DNA of 64,000 bases from contig JAXDAY010000009.1 of NCBI GenBank assembly GCA_034679345.1, positions 222,544 through 286,543 on the forward strand, given 5' to 3'. Position numbers and translations under genes: made by a program. How positions within the stretch are numbered: position 1 is the stretch's first letter; each line of letters begins with the position of its first letter. Below are positions 44,310 through 53,773 of this stretch, piece by piece. Origin of the DNA: JAXDAY01 sp034679345 (GTDB lineage Bacteria > Eisenbacteria > RBG-16-71-46 > CAIMUX01 > VGJL01). The notes beneath the pieces are model-generated. The model saw only the letters and a program-made list of their open reading frames with translations. It was not told where the DNA came from and made no database searches.

Positions 44310-46280
44310 CTAACGGGCCGGACCCTGGGTGAGATCGGCCGTGAGCGAAAACCAAACCGAGCGGCCCGGCATCGGGAATCCGGAGACGTCTTGCGAGCGA
44401 TGGTCGGTGACGTTTCGCAAGAGAAGCCCCGCCTCGAGGCGCGAGCGTCCCAGACGAAGGGCGAGGTCGAGATCCTGGAGCGCGCGCCCGCCGCGGCGCC
44501 GATCCGCCGAGTTGTACCGATCCCGGTAGACGCTCCCCTCCCAGTCGAGCGTGTGCTTCGCTCTCAGGAGCCCGAAATCGAGTTCCGTCGAGAGGGCGCC
44601 TTGCGCCTGGGGGAGATGGGGAAGCCGCTTGCCGTGGTAGACGGGCGAAGGGCCGTCGTCGCGCGCATCCTGGATCGTCCCCGCGGCGGTGAGGCTCACT
44701 GCCGGATCCCACGCCAGAGCATAGCGGGCGGTCATCTCGATCCCGTCGATCCGCGTCCGTTCGAGGTTCAGCGGGAGGCTCGTGCGCTGGCTGTTCTGCA
44801 CCCAGACGATCGCGTCGTGCGTGCGGCTTCCGAAGTAAGCCACCTCGAGCGAGGCGCGCGGCCCCGCGAGAGCGAGCCCCAGATCCCACGACTCGCCGCG
44901 CTGCGGCGTGAGCTCCGGATTGCCGAGCTGGACGCCTCCCTGCCCGAAGAGCTCGACGAGAGTCGGCGCTCGATGGGTAATCCCCCACCCGCCGCGCACG
45001 CTCAAGGATCGTCGCGGATGCGCCGCGAAACCGATCCGCCGGTCGGCGAGGGTGCGCCGGCTCGTCTCTGCGCCGGTGCGGTCGGCGATCGCGGTCCAGC
45101 CGATGAGCGGCATCCACTCGATCGCCCCCGTGCGCAAGCTCCCCTCGATCCCGCCGCTTCGGGCGCGTCGCCGGGTCTCCGGCCGCTCCTCAAGGGCGAT
45201 CCGATCGCTCTCGCTCCAGTCCTCGGCGCGGAAGCCGCCGAAGATGCGGGCTCCGACGGCCGAGCCCGGCCTGCGCCCTCCGGCGGCAAGATTCACGCCC
45301 CGCGCGTCGAGCCGGCTGCGGCGATCGGCGCGGCCGAGTCCGACCTCGCCGTCGGGATTCTCGAAGTGATCGCGGTCGACCTGCCGGTGCGCCGTGATCT
45401 TCCATCCGAACGCCCGCCGGTTCTCGGAGATCGAGAGGCCGTGGATCCAGCGTCGAAGACGGTCTTTTACATTCTTCGTCTGAAGGGATTCGGTACCGGG
45501 GATCCCGCCTTCCTTCGAGAGCGCCTGCCCGGTATAGTCGACGATGCGCCCCTCGCCCACCTTCGCGCGCAGGCGCATGAGGAGATCGTCCTGGCGCAGC
45601 GAATTGTTCTGCCTCCGCACGTCGCGATCGTCGGAACGCTCGAACGGCGTCGCCCCGCGGTCCCGATAGGAATAGTCGCCGTCGCTGCGCAGCGTTCCGC
45701 CCGCCACGAACAAGGAAACCGGGCCGCGAGCGGCGCCGCCGGCGCCCGAGAGCTGCAGCGTGCCGAAGGATCCGGCTCCGGCGCGCAGCCGAATCGGCTG
45801 GTTGAGCTGCTCGGGCGTGCGAAGGCGGATCGCGCCCGGTCCCCCGCCGGTGTCATCGGCGAGCGGACCGCGTCCGATCTCCGCGCTCTCGAAGGCGCGC
45901 GCGGGCAGGAGCGCTAGATTGACCATGCCGTCGACGGCGTTGGAGAGCGGGATATCGTCGAGATAGACGCGCACCTCGGCGGGGTTGCTCCCGCGCACCG
46001 ACACGAAGCTGGGAGAGCCGAGCCCGCCATAGTGGCGCACCCGCGTCCCGACGGCCCGCTCGATCAGCCCGCCGAGATCGACGCCAGCGGGAGCTCGCAG
46101 GCCCAGCGGGACCTCGGTGACGAATCCTCGCGCGCCCCCGATGCGGTCGCCGAGATCGGGCCGCGGCGCCATGACATCGATGGTGTCGTAGATCGCGGGC
46201 CAGAGGGGAGGCGCCTGGGCCGCCGAAGGTTCCGGCGCAGCTGCGATGAGAAGAACGAGCAGAAGCGTTCTCGACTTCAC
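44310..46280 (-). CDS. btuB: BtuB-like TonB-dependent vitamin B12 receptor
   Basis: A 656-residue outer-membrane receptor. A signal peptide (about 1-22) is followed by a plug domain (IERAVGTRVRHYGGLGSPSFVSVRGSNP; RVYLDDIPLSNA; GAIRLRTPEQ) and a 22-strand-type barrel closing in SVWFSLTADLTQ. The start is GTG with GGGGG five bases upstream. A cobalamin riboswitch lies directly in the 5' leader, so the substrate is most likely vitamin B12 or a related corrinoid. TonB energy coupling genes and the BtuCDF transporter are not in the window. The beta-propeller lipoprotein follows in the same transcript. Confidence 0.88.
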   Translation of the reverse strand: MKSRTLLLVLLIAAAPEPSAAQAPPLWPAIYDTIDVMAPRPDLGDRIGGARGFVTEVPLGLRAPAGVDLGGLIERAVGTRVRHYGGLGSPSFVSVRGSNPAEVRVYLDDIPLSNAVDGMVNLALLPARAFESAEIGRGPLADDTGGGPGAIRLRTPEQLNQPIRLRAGAGSFGTLQLSGAGGAARGPVSLFVAGGTLRSDGDYSYRDRGATPFERSDDRDVRRQNNSLRQDDLLMRLRAKVGEGRIVDYTGQALSKEGGIPGTESLQTKNVKDRLRRWIHGLSISENRRAFGWKITAHRQVDRDHFENPDGEVGLGRADRRSRLDARGVNLAAGGRRPGSAVGARIFGGFRAEDWSESDRIALEERPETRRRARSGGIEGSLRTGAIEWMPLIGWTAIADRTGAETSRRTLADRRIGFAAHPRRSLSVRGGWGITHRAPTLVELFGQGGVQLGNPELTPQRGESWDLGLALAGPRASLEVAYFGSRTHDAIVWVQNSQRTSLPLNLERTRIDGIEMTARYALAWDPAVSLTAAGTIQDARDDGPSPVYHGKRLPHLPQAQGALSTELDFGLLRAKHTLDWEGSVYRDRYNSADRRRGGRALQDLDLALRLGRSRLEAGLLLRNVTDHRSQDVSGFPMPGRSVWFSLTADLTQGPAR

Positions 46281-46411
46281 GGGACCCCCGATCCTCGAGA
46301 GGTGCCCACGCGCGGACGCCCGGCATCGGCGCGTCGGAAGCCCATTCGGCGGGGAGGGATCGGGACGGTGGCGGCGCCGCCCCGGCCGCGCCCGGACCGG
46401 ATGGCTTCGAT

Positions 46412-46585
46412 GGAGCTTCCCGCCAGGTCTTCTGGCTCTCGGATCGTCCCGCTCTCCGCGCCTTCCCAGCTTTCGCCAGTGGCACTTCTTACGGAGGCGG
46501 TCCCCGACTACAGCGGCGGGCCCGCAACGGCATTCGACCGTTTTCCCTTGGATCCGGCGCGCCCGCGCCGGAGGGCGGGAAGCCC
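46412..46585 (-). promoter_or_regulatory. cobalamin riboswitch
   Basis: Reading the minus strand from 46585, all the main boxes appear in order: P1 left arm CTTCCCGCC, AAGGGAA, GGGCCCGCCGCTGTA, GTGCCACTGGCG, CTGGGAAGGC, then GAGCCAGAAGACCTGGC, and P1 right arm GGCGGGAAG. This order is that of the adenosylcobalamin-class aptamer. It lies between a sigma70-type promoter and btuB and should shut off btuB and the lipoprotein gene when B12 is plentiful. Confidence 0.93.
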
Positions 46586-46603
46586 TATGGCCTAACGCGT
46601 CGG

Positions 46604-46632
46604 ACTCTAGAAAGCCGGCGCGCGGGTGTCAA
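46604..46632 (-). promoter_or_regulatory. sigma70-type promoter of the btuB riboswitch transcript
   Basis: On the minus strand, a perfect TTGACA at 46632-46627, a 17-base spacer and TAGAGT at 46609-46604. Transcription would start near 46597, just before the riboswitch. Confidence 0.75.
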
Positions 46633-46734
46633 GCATGGGGGTCGATCGATCCGGTTCGAAACGAGGATCGCTCCTTGGAGGGCGCTCCGCGAATCGTTAC
46701 CCTCCTCGGGTACCGTACCATCGATGGAGGACTC

Positions 46735-47808
46735 ATGCCGAGCTTCGCTCTGGTCGGCCCGCCCGGCGGCGGGAAGAGCACGGTCTTCGAGCTGCTGGCC
46801 GGGATTCCGGCGAGCCGCAGGGCCCTGGCCCAGAACTACAGCCCCGATCGGGCGATGGTCGAGGTCCACGATCCCCGCTTCGAGCGACTGAGCGAGCTTT
46901 ATTCGCCGAAGAAGCGCACCCCCGTGACAATCGAGATCATGGACGTCCCGGGATTCGACTCGCGCACCGACGCCAAGCTTCGGACGATCGCCCATACCGA
47001 GATCCGCAAGTGCGACGGGATGGCGATCGTCCTGGACCTCTTCACGCCCGGCGCAGCGGCGGAGACCGTCTCCGTCCTGAGAGATTTCTGGAACGAGCTC
47101 GTCTTCGCCGATTACGCCATCGCCCAGAAGGGGGTCGAGAGCGTGGAGATGGCGGCGAAGAGCAAGCACAACCCCGATGCGGAGCGGCGCCACACCTTCC
47201 TGCTGAGCCTCATCCCGCACCTCGAGACGGGAGACGGCCTGCGCGGGATGAGACTCGCGGAAGATGCGGAGGGCCTGATCCGGCAATACGGGCTTCTGAC
47301 GCGAAAGCCGATCACGGTGGTCGCCAATCTCTCCGAGTCCGATGTGTCCAAGGGCTCTCGTGCTCCCGGAATCGCGGAGTTGCGCGCGCACTGCGACCGG
47401 CAGCGATGGCCGCTCTTCACGCTCTCGGCGAAGGTCGAGCAAGAGATCGGCGAGCTCGATCCGGCGGATCGCGCCGAGATCCTGAGATCGTACAACCTCG
47501 AAGAGCCGGGGCTGCACAGGTTCATCCGCGCCGCCTATGCGGCGCTGGATCTGATCACCTTCTTCACCGTCGGGGAGGACGAGGTCCGCGGCTGGACGAT
47601 CCGCCGCGAGACGGTGGCACGGCGCGCCGCGGGCGCGATCCACTCGGATCTCGAGCGGGGGTTCATCCGAGCGGAAGTGATCGCGGGTTCACTGCTCCTG
47701 GAATGCGGCTCGCTGCCCGAGGCGAAGAAGCGGGGACTCGTCCGACTCGAGGGAAAAGACTATCCTGTGCAGGACGGCGAGATCTTCCACGTCCGATTCA
47801 GCGTCTAG
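46735..47808 (+). CDS. OBG/YchF-like GTPase with TGS domain
   Basis: A 357-residue P-loop NTPase. Walker A is GPPGGGKST, switch II is DVPGFD, and the base-recognition site is NLSE in place of NKxD. The latter is the change that makes YchF prefer ATP. The C-terminal part (about 275-357) is a TGS domain (LDLITFFTVGEDEVRGWTIR; DLERGFIRAEVI; KDYPVQDGEIFHVRF). YchF-type proteins bind ribosomes and act in stress response and translation. Length is near the normal 363. GGAGG precedes the ATG. It is divergent from the B12 unit and followed ten bases later by a TPR gene. Confidence 0.87.
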   Translation: MPSFALVGPPGGGKSTVFELLAGIPASRRALAQNYSPDRAMVEVHDPRFERLSELYSPKKRTPVTIEIMDVPGFDSRTDAKLRTIAHTEIRKCDGMAIVLDLFTPGAAAETVSVLRDFWNELVFADYAIAQKGVESVEMAAKSKHNPDAERRHTFLLSLIPHLETGDGLRGMRLAEDAEGLIRQYGLLTRKPITVVANLSESDVSKGSRAPGIAELRAHCDRQRWPLFTLSAKVEQEIGELDPADRAEILRSYNLEEPGLHRFIRAAYAALDLITFFTVGEDEVRGWTIRRETVARRAAGAIHSDLERGFIRAEVIAGSLLLECGSLPEAKKRGLVRLEGKDYPVQDGEIFHVRFSV

Positions 47809-47817
47809 GAGGCCGGA

Positions 47818-49710
47818 ATGGCCGAGCCGCCGAGAAACGACCCCCAAGCCCTCGACCTGATCCTGCTGCATCCGGCGGGGAGCCAGGATCCTCAGCGCGT
47901 CTCGCTCGCGATCGGAGTGCTGGAGTGGTTGAGGCTATGGTTCGCGAATCGCAACTTGCGCGCCTCCCTCTGGCCCGAAACGGCCGTCGATTCCGAGGGA
48001 CACAAACGCTTCATCCTGAGACCCATGCCGTGGCACGCGGCGGAGATCCGCCGGAAGCTCGATCTGGCGCCGCCCGCGGAGCGCATTCTCTACATGAACA
48101 TCCGCGAATCGGCGCCGGCCCGGGCCGAGCTGACTCTCGAGGGCCCCGGCGGCGATCGGCTCGCGCAGGTCGAGGTCGACCTCGAGACATCGGCCATCTA
48201 CGAGAGCCTTCCGGTCGCGATGGGAGATCTCCTGAAGGCGCTCGACCGGCCGATTCTCGCATCCTCGCCCGCTGAGATGTTCCAGACGCAGGATAGCCTG
48301 ACGGCCATCGCGTCGCTCTACGCGCTCGAACGGCTGGTTGCGTTTCAGACGGGAGTGGGACGCGAGGAGCCACGACGGCTCTTCGAGCCGGTCCTGCACT
48401 GCCTCTCCCGCGAACCGCAGAATCCGATCGCGCGCGAGTGTCTGACGCGAATCTCCAGCGCTCTCGTCGAGGGACAGAATCCCGAGGGGCAAGCGGCCGC
48501 GTGCGAAGCCCTGGAACGCTGGTGCGATCTCGCCCCGCTGTCGGCGGCGCCGCCGTTCTTCCTCGCCATCGCGCGCCGGCGCTCCGGGGCGGCGGATTCG
48601 GCGCGCTCCGCCTTCGAGGAGGCGTTGCGCCGCGATCCCGCCTACCTGCCCGCATTGCAGGGATACGCCGATTGGCTCGCCGAGCATGGATTCGTCGATC
48701 AGGGCGTCGGCGTGCTCCGCCAGGCCCTCGGTCGCACGCCCTTCGAGGGTAACCTCCTCGATCAGGCCGGCTGTCTGCTCGCCAACGCCGGGCGGCTCGC
48801 CGAGGCCGAGCCGTTCTTCCAGCAGGCGATTCATGCGCAGGGCCCTTCGACCGCCCGCACGAACCTCGCCCGCTCCCTGCTGAATCGCGGGGAAGAAGCC
48901 CAGGCCCTCGAGATCCTGCGAACCGCGCTCGAGGAGAGCCCCGAGCCCGGCCAGCTCGAACTCGTGATCGCGATCGCCGAGCGCGGCGGGTTGACCGGAT
49001 CGAGCGCGCGAGCCCTCCTGCGGGGACGAATCGCAGAGGGGACGCCGAACGAGGAGATCGCGCGTCTCCTGACCGCCTGGAGCCTCCAGACGGATGGGCC
49101 GCAAATCGCGGCGCCCAAGGCGCGCCGGCTTCTCGAGATCGCGAAGTCTCCCGACACCCGGCGCTTCGCGCACATCGTGATCCTGCGCGCCGAGGTCCCC
49201 GATTTCGAGGCGCGCTGGGACGCCGCGGTCCACCAGGCCATCGAAGGAGAGGCGGCGCAAAGCCTCGGGTTCTTCGAAGAGGTGATCCGCGCCGATCCCG
49301 ATTACGGCCGCGCCCATTTCTTGATCGCGATCGGCATGGAGAGGCTTGGCCGGCTGAAGGAGGCGCTGCCCCATCTCGAGAAGGCCGCGGCCTCCGAAGG
49401 GGACGATCCCAACATCCTCGATCTGCTGGCCCGGGCGCGGGCCGAGGCGGGCGACGACGCCGGAGCGGCGCAGATCCACAACCGGGCTGCGTCGCTCGCG
49501 CCCGGTGACGCCCGCATCCTGCGAAACGCGGCCGCATCTCTCCTGCGGGCGGGCTTCGTCGAGGAGGCGATCGCGCTGGGACAGGCGTCGCTCAAGCTCT
49601 CGCCCGACCAGCAAGAGCTCAGAGAGCTGCTCGATACGATCATCCAGCATCGTGGCGCCCAGCCGAAACCCCGCCTCCTGGGGCGCGTCGCGCGGCTGTT
49701 CGGAAAATGA
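47818..49710 (+). CDS. TPR-repeat protein
   Basis: A 630-residue protein. The first 160 residues have mixed alpha/beta content with no recognised family (LILLHPAGSQDPQRVSLAIGVLEWLRLW). From about 170 to 625 the sequence is tetratricopeptide repeats (ALEEALRRDPAYLPALQGYADWL-type units; EAEPFFQQAI; ALPHLEKAA). No signal peptide or membrane segment is seen, so it is likely a cytoplasmic scaffold. It starts ten bases after the YchF-like GTPase stop with GGAGG upstream, suggesting joint expression. Function unknown. Confidence 0.78.
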   Translation: MAEPPRNDPQALDLILLHPAGSQDPQRVSLAIGVLEWLRLWFANRNLRASLWPETAVDSEGHKRFILRPMPWHAAEIRRKLDLAPPAERILYMNIRESAPARAELTLEGPGGDRLAQVEVDLETSAIYESLPVAMGDLLKALDRPILASSPAEMFQTQDSLTAIASLYALERLVAFQTGVGREEPRRLFEPVLHCLSREPQNPIARECLTRISSALVEGQNPEGQAAACEALERWCDLAPLSAAPPFFLAIARRRSGAADSARSAFEEALRRDPAYLPALQGYADWLAEHGFVDQGVGVLRQALGRTPFEGNLLDQAGCLLANAGRLAEAEPFFQQAIHAQGPSTARTNLARSLLNRGEEAQALEILRTALEESPEPGQLELVIAIAERGGLTGSSARALLRGRIAEGTPNEEIARLLTAWSLQTDGPQIAAPKARRLLEIAKSPDTRRFAHIVILRAEVPDFEARWDAAVHQAIEGEAAQSLGFFEEVIRADPDYGRAHFLIAIGMERLGRLKEALPHLEKAAASEGDDPNILDLLARARAEAGDDAGAAQIHNRAASLAPGDARILRNAAASLLRAGFVEEAIALGQASLKLSPDQQELRELLDTIIQHRGAQPKPRLLGRVARLFGK

Positions 49711-49734
49711 TCGCCCCGCGACGGGGGCACGCGG

Positions 49735-50523
49735 CTACTTGATGAGCCGCCGCTTCATCATGGCGAGGGCGAGGACCATCGAGACCATGGTGAGGGCTCC
49801 CAGGTAGAGCAGCGCGTAGGGCCAGATCGAGGGGAACCATCCAAGGAAGGCGCCGCGCACCAGGTAGGAGATGTGGGTCAGCGGCAGCCCCCAAGCGATC
49901 AGCCGCGCCCAGCCGGGCAGGATGTCGATCGGGAAGAAGGTCCCCGAGAAGACGAACATCGGCATGATCAGAAGGAAGATCGGCAGGTTCATCGACTCGA
50001 TCGTCGGCACGAGGGCGGTCGTGATGAGGCCGAGCGAGGCGAAGAGAAGCCCCCCCAGGAGAGCGATCGGCAGGGCGAGCAGCCCGCTCGGGTAGTTCAC
50101 GAGGCCAAAGCCGCTCAGGATCGCCCCCATGATGACGCAGGCGATGAGGCTCTTCGTCGCTCCCCAGAGCAGCTCGCCCATGATCACGTCCTCGACGAGC
50201 AGCGGGGTCGCGATGATCGCGTCGAAGGTCTTCTGATAGTACATGCGGACGAACGATGAGTAGGTGTTCTCGAAGTAGGCCCAGAACATGATGGCCACCG
50301 CGACGATCCCGGGACCCATGAAGGGGAGATAGCCCAGGGTGCGGCCCTGGTAGTCGACCTCGCCGATCAGCGAGCCCAATCCGAAGCCGAAGGCAAGAAC
50401 GTAGAGAACCGGCTCGATCAGGGGTGGGAGAAAGTTTGTGAGCCAGGTCGTCCGGTAGACGTCCATGTCGCGGCGCCAGACGCTGAGACAGCGGGGCGAG
50501 ACGTTTCGCAGCATCGAGATCAT
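49735..50523 (-). CDS. ABC-2 type transporter permease
   Basis: A 262-residue membrane protein with six hydrophobic segments and the ABC-2 signature region (LPIFLLIMPMFVFSGTFFPIDILPGWARLIAWGLPLTH). It resembles the NodJ/DrrB-type permeases that export lipids, polysaccharides or drugs. It lies three bases after the ATPase gene on the same strand and forms its partner. Substrate is not evident. Confidence 0.88.
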   Translation of the reverse strand: MISMLRNVSPRCLSVWRRDMDVYRTTWLTNFLPPLIEPVLYVLAFGFGLGSLIGEVDYQGRTLGYLPFMGPGIVAVAIMFWAYFENTYSSFVRMYYQKTFDAIIATPLLVEDVIMGELLWGATKSLIACVIMGAILSGFGLVNYPSGLLALPIALLGGLLFASLGLITTALVPTIESMNLPIFLLIMPMFVFSGTFFPIDILPGWARLIAWGLPLTHISYLVRGAFLGWFPSIWPYALLYLGALTMVSMVLALAMMKRRLIK

Positions 50524-50526
50524 CGT

Positions 50527-51447
50527 TCAGTCCCTCAGCGCCCGACCGGCGCGACGCAGGAAGACGTCCTCGAGCGTCGCGCGCCTCAAGAGCCTCTCCT
50601 GATGCGGGAAGCGGTCCTCGATCAACCGCGCACCGTCTTCCCCCCGCGGGAGATAGATGATGAGGCGATCCTCGACGGTCTCGCTCGACCAGCCGCGTTC
50701 ACGCACGAGCTCGGCGATTCCCGAAACGGGATTCCAGATCTCGATCACCTCCTCGCCGACTTCGCGCGCCACCAGATCGGTGGGGCTGCCCTCGAGCAGG
50801 ATCTTGCCGACATCCATCAGGATCACCCGATCGCAGAGCTGGGTCGCCTCCTCCATATAGTGGGTCGTCAGAAGGACGGTCGTCCCCTCGCTCTTGAGAG
50901 TGCGCACGCGTTGCCAGATCAGATGCCGCGCCTGCGGATCGAGGCCCGTCGTCGGTTCGTCGAGGATCAGGAGGCTCGGCTGGTTCAGGAGGGCGCGGGC
51001 GAGGATCAATCGTCGCTTCATGCCCCCGGAGAGCTCGTCGATCTTCGCGCCGGCCTTCTCCTTGAGCTGGAGCAGATCGAGGAGGGAATCGGCGCGGGCG
51101 CGGGCTTCGTCGGAGGGGATGCGAAAGTAGCGCGCGTGGGTGAGGAGGTTCTTCCGCACCGTGAAATCGGGGTCGAGGTTGTCCTCCTGCGGACAGATCC
51201 CGAGGCGGGCCTTGACCTCGCGTGGCCTCAGCCTCACGTCCATGCCAAAGACGCGCACGCTCCCCGAGGTGATCGGCGTGAAACAGCTCACCATCCGGAC
51301 GCTCGTCGTCTTGCCGGCGCCATTGGGTCCGAGGAATCCGACGCACTCTCCGGCCCGCACGTCGAAGTCGATCCCGTCCACCGCGACGAACTCGCCGTAT
51401 CGTTTGGTCAGCCCGCGGGCCTCGATGACGTTGCCTTCGGTTCGCAT
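50527..51447 (-). CDS. ABC transporter ATP-binding protein (NodI/DrrA type)
   Basis: A 306-residue ATPase with Walker A GPNGAGKTTS, signature LSGGMKRR, Walker B LLILDEPT and switch histidine in LLTTHYMEEA. The C-terminal 80 residues are the extra domain usual for DrrA/NodI-like ATPases. The frame is open far upstream to 52131, but that part overlaps the threonine synthase gene on the other strand; ATG at 51447 gives the normal length. It drives the ABC-2 permease downstream. No clear ribosome site is seen at this start. Confidence 0.87.
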   Translation of the reverse strand: MRTEGNVIEARGLTKRYGEFVAVDGIDFDVRAGECVGFLGPNGAGKTTSVRMVSCFTPITSGSVRVFGMDVRLRPREVKARLGICPQEDNLDPDFTVRKNLLTHARYFRIPSDEARARADSLLDLLQLKEKAGAKIDELSGGMKRRLILARALLNQPSLLILDEPTTGLDPQARHLIWQRVRTLKSEGTTVLLTTHYMEEATQLCDRVILMDVGKILLEGSPTDLVAREVGEEVIEIWNPVSGIAELVRERGWSSETVEDRLIIYLPRGEDGARLIEDRFPHQERLLRRATLEDVFLRRAGRALRD

Positions 51448-51528
51448 GAGGGAGAGAGTAGCGAGCCGCGCCCCCGAGGGGCAAGGCGGAGGGCGACTTA
51501 CGCCCACCTTTCTGGTAGACTCCCCCTC

Positions 51529-52719
51529 GTGCGTTTGCCTCCCCTGATTGCAGGCTCCGCCCTGAGCCATCTGAGCTGCGCCCGCTGCGAACGGCGCGAG
51601 GATGCCGATCGCATCCAGACCGTCTGTCCCGCGTGCGGCGGTCCGTTGCAGGCGCGATACAACCTGGATCGGAACGACCTGCGCGGACTCCCGTGGGATC
51701 TGGGGCAGCGCGATGCCGACATCTGGCGTTACAGCGAGCTCCTGCCGATCCGCTCGGCGCGCTACAGAGTCGGGCTCGGCGAGGGAATGACGCCGGTCCT
51801 CTCCGCGCCGCGGCTCGCCGGCGAGTTCGGCCTCGAGAGGCTCTGGGTGAAGGACGAAGGGCGGAACCCCACCGGCTCGTTCAAGTCGCGAGGGATGGCG
51901 GTCGCCGTCGCGCGCGCGGCCGAGCTCGGCGTGCGAGCGATGAGCGCGCCATCGGCGGGAAACGCGGGACTCGCCCTCGCCGCCTACGCGGCGCGCCACG
52001 GCCTTCGCGCCCTGATCGCCTTCCCGATGGACATTCCCGGGATCTACGTGCGGGATGCGCGGGCCTATGGCGCCGAGGTGATCACGGCGGGGACAACCAT
52101 CCGGGAGGCCGGCGCGGCGCTCCGCCGCCACGCCGAGGAGAAGCCGGCCTGGAGGGACGCCCTCGACGCCTCGACGCTGCGGGAGCCCTATCGTCTCGAG
52201 GGGAAGAAGACGATGGGCTACGAGATCGCAGAGCAGATGAGAGACGAGATGCCCGAGGCGATCGTCTACCCCACCGGGGGCGGCACGGGGCTCATCGCGA
52301 TCTGGAAGGCGGCTCTGGAAATGGAGTCGCTCGGCTGGATCCAGGCGAAGCGGCCGCGGATGATCGCCGTTCAGATGAAGGGCTGCCAGCCGATCGTTCA
52401 GGCGTTTCGAGGCGGTACTGAACGAGCGGTTCCTTGCGAGGAAGCGCAGACGCGGTGCTGGGGACTCCGGGTCCCTTCACCCTTCGCCGATCGCGAGATC
52501 CTGCAGGTGATCCGGGAAAGCCGCGGAGTCGCCGTGGCTGTCGCCGAAGAGGATCTCGCCGCTGCGGCCGAGAGGGCGGCGCGTCTCGAAGGCATCGATG
52601 TCGCGCCCGAGGGGGCCGCAGGTTTAGCCGCGCTGAGGCCGCTCCTGGAGCAGGGGGCGATCCGGCGCGACGAGCGGATCCTCGTCCTGAACACCGCCTC
52701 GTCTGGAATGTACAAATAG
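51529..52719 (+). CDS. thrC: threonine synthase
   Basis: A 396-residue PLP enzyme that converts phosphohomoserine to threonine. The N-terminal zinc-ribbon-like pairs (CARCERRE, CPACGG) match the longer plant/archaeal-type threonine synthases. The PLP lysine is in NPTGSFKSRGM, and the phosphate-binding loop is PTGGGTGLIA. The start is GTG at 51529, giving the N-terminus RLPPLIAGSALSHLSC. It is divergent from the ABC transporter genes. A zinc-ribbon-bearing PLP enzyme could also act on related substrates, but threonine synthase is the best fit. Confidence 0.87.
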   Translation: MRLPPLIAGSALSHLSCARCERREDADRIQTVCPACGGPLQARYNLDRNDLRGLPWDLGQRDADIWRYSELLPIRSARYRVGLGEGMTPVLSAPRLAGEFGLERLWVKDEGRNPTGSFKSRGMAVAVARAAELGVRAMSAPSAGNAGLALAAYAARHGLRALIAFPMDIPGIYVRDARAYGAEVITAGTTIREAGAALRRHAEEKPAWRDALDASTLREPYRLEGKKTMGYEIAEQMRDEMPEAIVYPTGGGTGLIAIWKAALEMESLGWIQAKRPRMIAVQMKGCQPIVQAFRGGTERAVPCEEAQTRCWGLRVPSPFADREILQVIRESRGVAVAVAEEDLAAAAERAARLEGIDVAPEGAAGLAALRPLLEQGAIRRDERILVLNTASSGMYK

Positions 52720-52736
52720 GCGGCCCGCGAGAAGCT

Positions 52737-53090
52737 CTAGCGCACGACCATCCAGAGCCCCACCATGATGAGACCGATCCCCGCGTACTGGACCGTCGTC
52801 AACCGCTCGGAGAAGAGGAACCAGCTCAGCGCGAGGATCAGAATGTACCCCAGGCTCACCATGAGCGGGTAGGCGAGGGAGATCTTCATTGTGCGCAGGG
52901 CGAGGGAGTAGCAGGCGAGGTTCGCCGCGAAACAGACCACGCCCGCGAGGAAGGGGATGGTCAGGAAGGGTCGCAGGGCGCCCTGGACCTCGATGAGAGG
53001 CTGAGCCGATCGGGACATGGCGTACTTGATCAGGACGTTCGCCACGGCGTTCAAGGTGAGGGCTGCGGCGAGGAAGAGGGGCGCGGTCAA
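52737..53090 (-). CDS. small four-helix EamA/SMR-fold membrane protein
   Basis: A 117-residue protein with four membrane helices, the size of EmrE-type small multidrug transporters. The proton-coupling Glu of EmrE (AEVxGT) is replaced (LTLNAVANVLIK), so it is probably not a drug pump. It looks more like ArnE/ArnF-type lipid-linked or EamA half transporters. It starts nine bases after the P-loop kinase stop on the same strand, in an apparent two-gene operon. Substrate unknown. Confidence 0.78.
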   Translation of the reverse strand: MTAPLFLAAALTLNAVANVLIKYAMSRSAQPLIEVQGALRPFLTIPFLAGVVCFAANLACYSLALRTMKISLAYPLMVSLGYILILALSWFLFSERLTTVQYAGIGLIMVGLWMVVR

Positions 53091-53099
53091 GGCTTGGGG

Positions 53100-53714
53100 C
53101 TACGGCCGGCGCGGGCCGCCCTCCTCGAAGAGACCGAGTTGCTCCCCGCCCAAGGGCAGGGCCTCGATCACCTGCTCGATCCACGAGTCTCTCGACCAGG
53201 CGGGGAGCCGGACGCAGTCGACTCGGAACTCCTTCAGAAGGGATTCGATCGTCGAGTCGATCTCCTGCTGGTAGTCGGCCCCCGTGTCGCGGACGCCGTC
53301 GTAGCGAGGCCGGTCGACGATCGGGACCTTGACCAACAAGCCGTAGGTTGGCAGCCAGGAGGCCATCAGCTCGTCGAAGATGTGAATCCGGCCGAACTTC
53401 TGGACCAGATATGCATAGTTGTCTACGACCGCCCGATCGCAGACGATCACGTCGTGATGGACGAGCGCCTCGATCTCCTGGGCGATCTGGGTGTGGAGGA
53501 TCCATGCCTGCGCCTCGACCGTCGTCGCCCGATTCAGCGGAAGGGGGCAGGAACGGGCGACTTCCTTGACCATGTCGACGCGCAGGTCGCGCCGCTTCAG
53601 GCGCGCGGCCAACTCGAAGCAGAGCGTCGTCTTCCCCACGCCGTGAGTCCCGACGAAGGCGATCTTCAGGGCCGGCGTCTCGGGCGCGTCGGGTGTGGCG
53701 GGCTGAAGGCTCAT
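53100..53714 (-). CDS. P-loop ATPase/kinase (NadR-like AAA_28)
   Basis: A 204-residue protein with Walker A GTHGVGKTT, a DR motif in VIVCDRAVVDNYAY and a LID-like region. This is the pattern of the NadR ribosylnicotinamide-kinase-like AAA_28 family. Lower-level specificity is not certain; it may phosphorylate a nucleoside or another small molecule. ATG at 53714 is chosen; a TTG at 53753 would add 13 residues. No ribosome site stands out at either. The small membrane protein gene follows directly. Confidence 0.72.
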   Translation of the reverse strand: MSLQPATPDAPETPALKIAFVGTHGVGKTTLCFELAARLKRRDLRVDMVKEVARSCPLPLNRATTVEAQAWILHTQIAQEIEALVHHDVIVCDRAVVDNYAYLVQKFGRIHIFDELMASWLPTYGLLVKVPIVDRPRYDGVRDTGADYQQEIDSTIESLLKEFRVDCVRLPAWSRDSWIEQVIEALPLGGEQLGLFEEGGPRRP

Positions 53715-53773
53715 GTCGGCGGCGAGACTAGCACGCCGAAGCTCGAGCGGCAACGAGAGGCGGCGGGCGTCCC

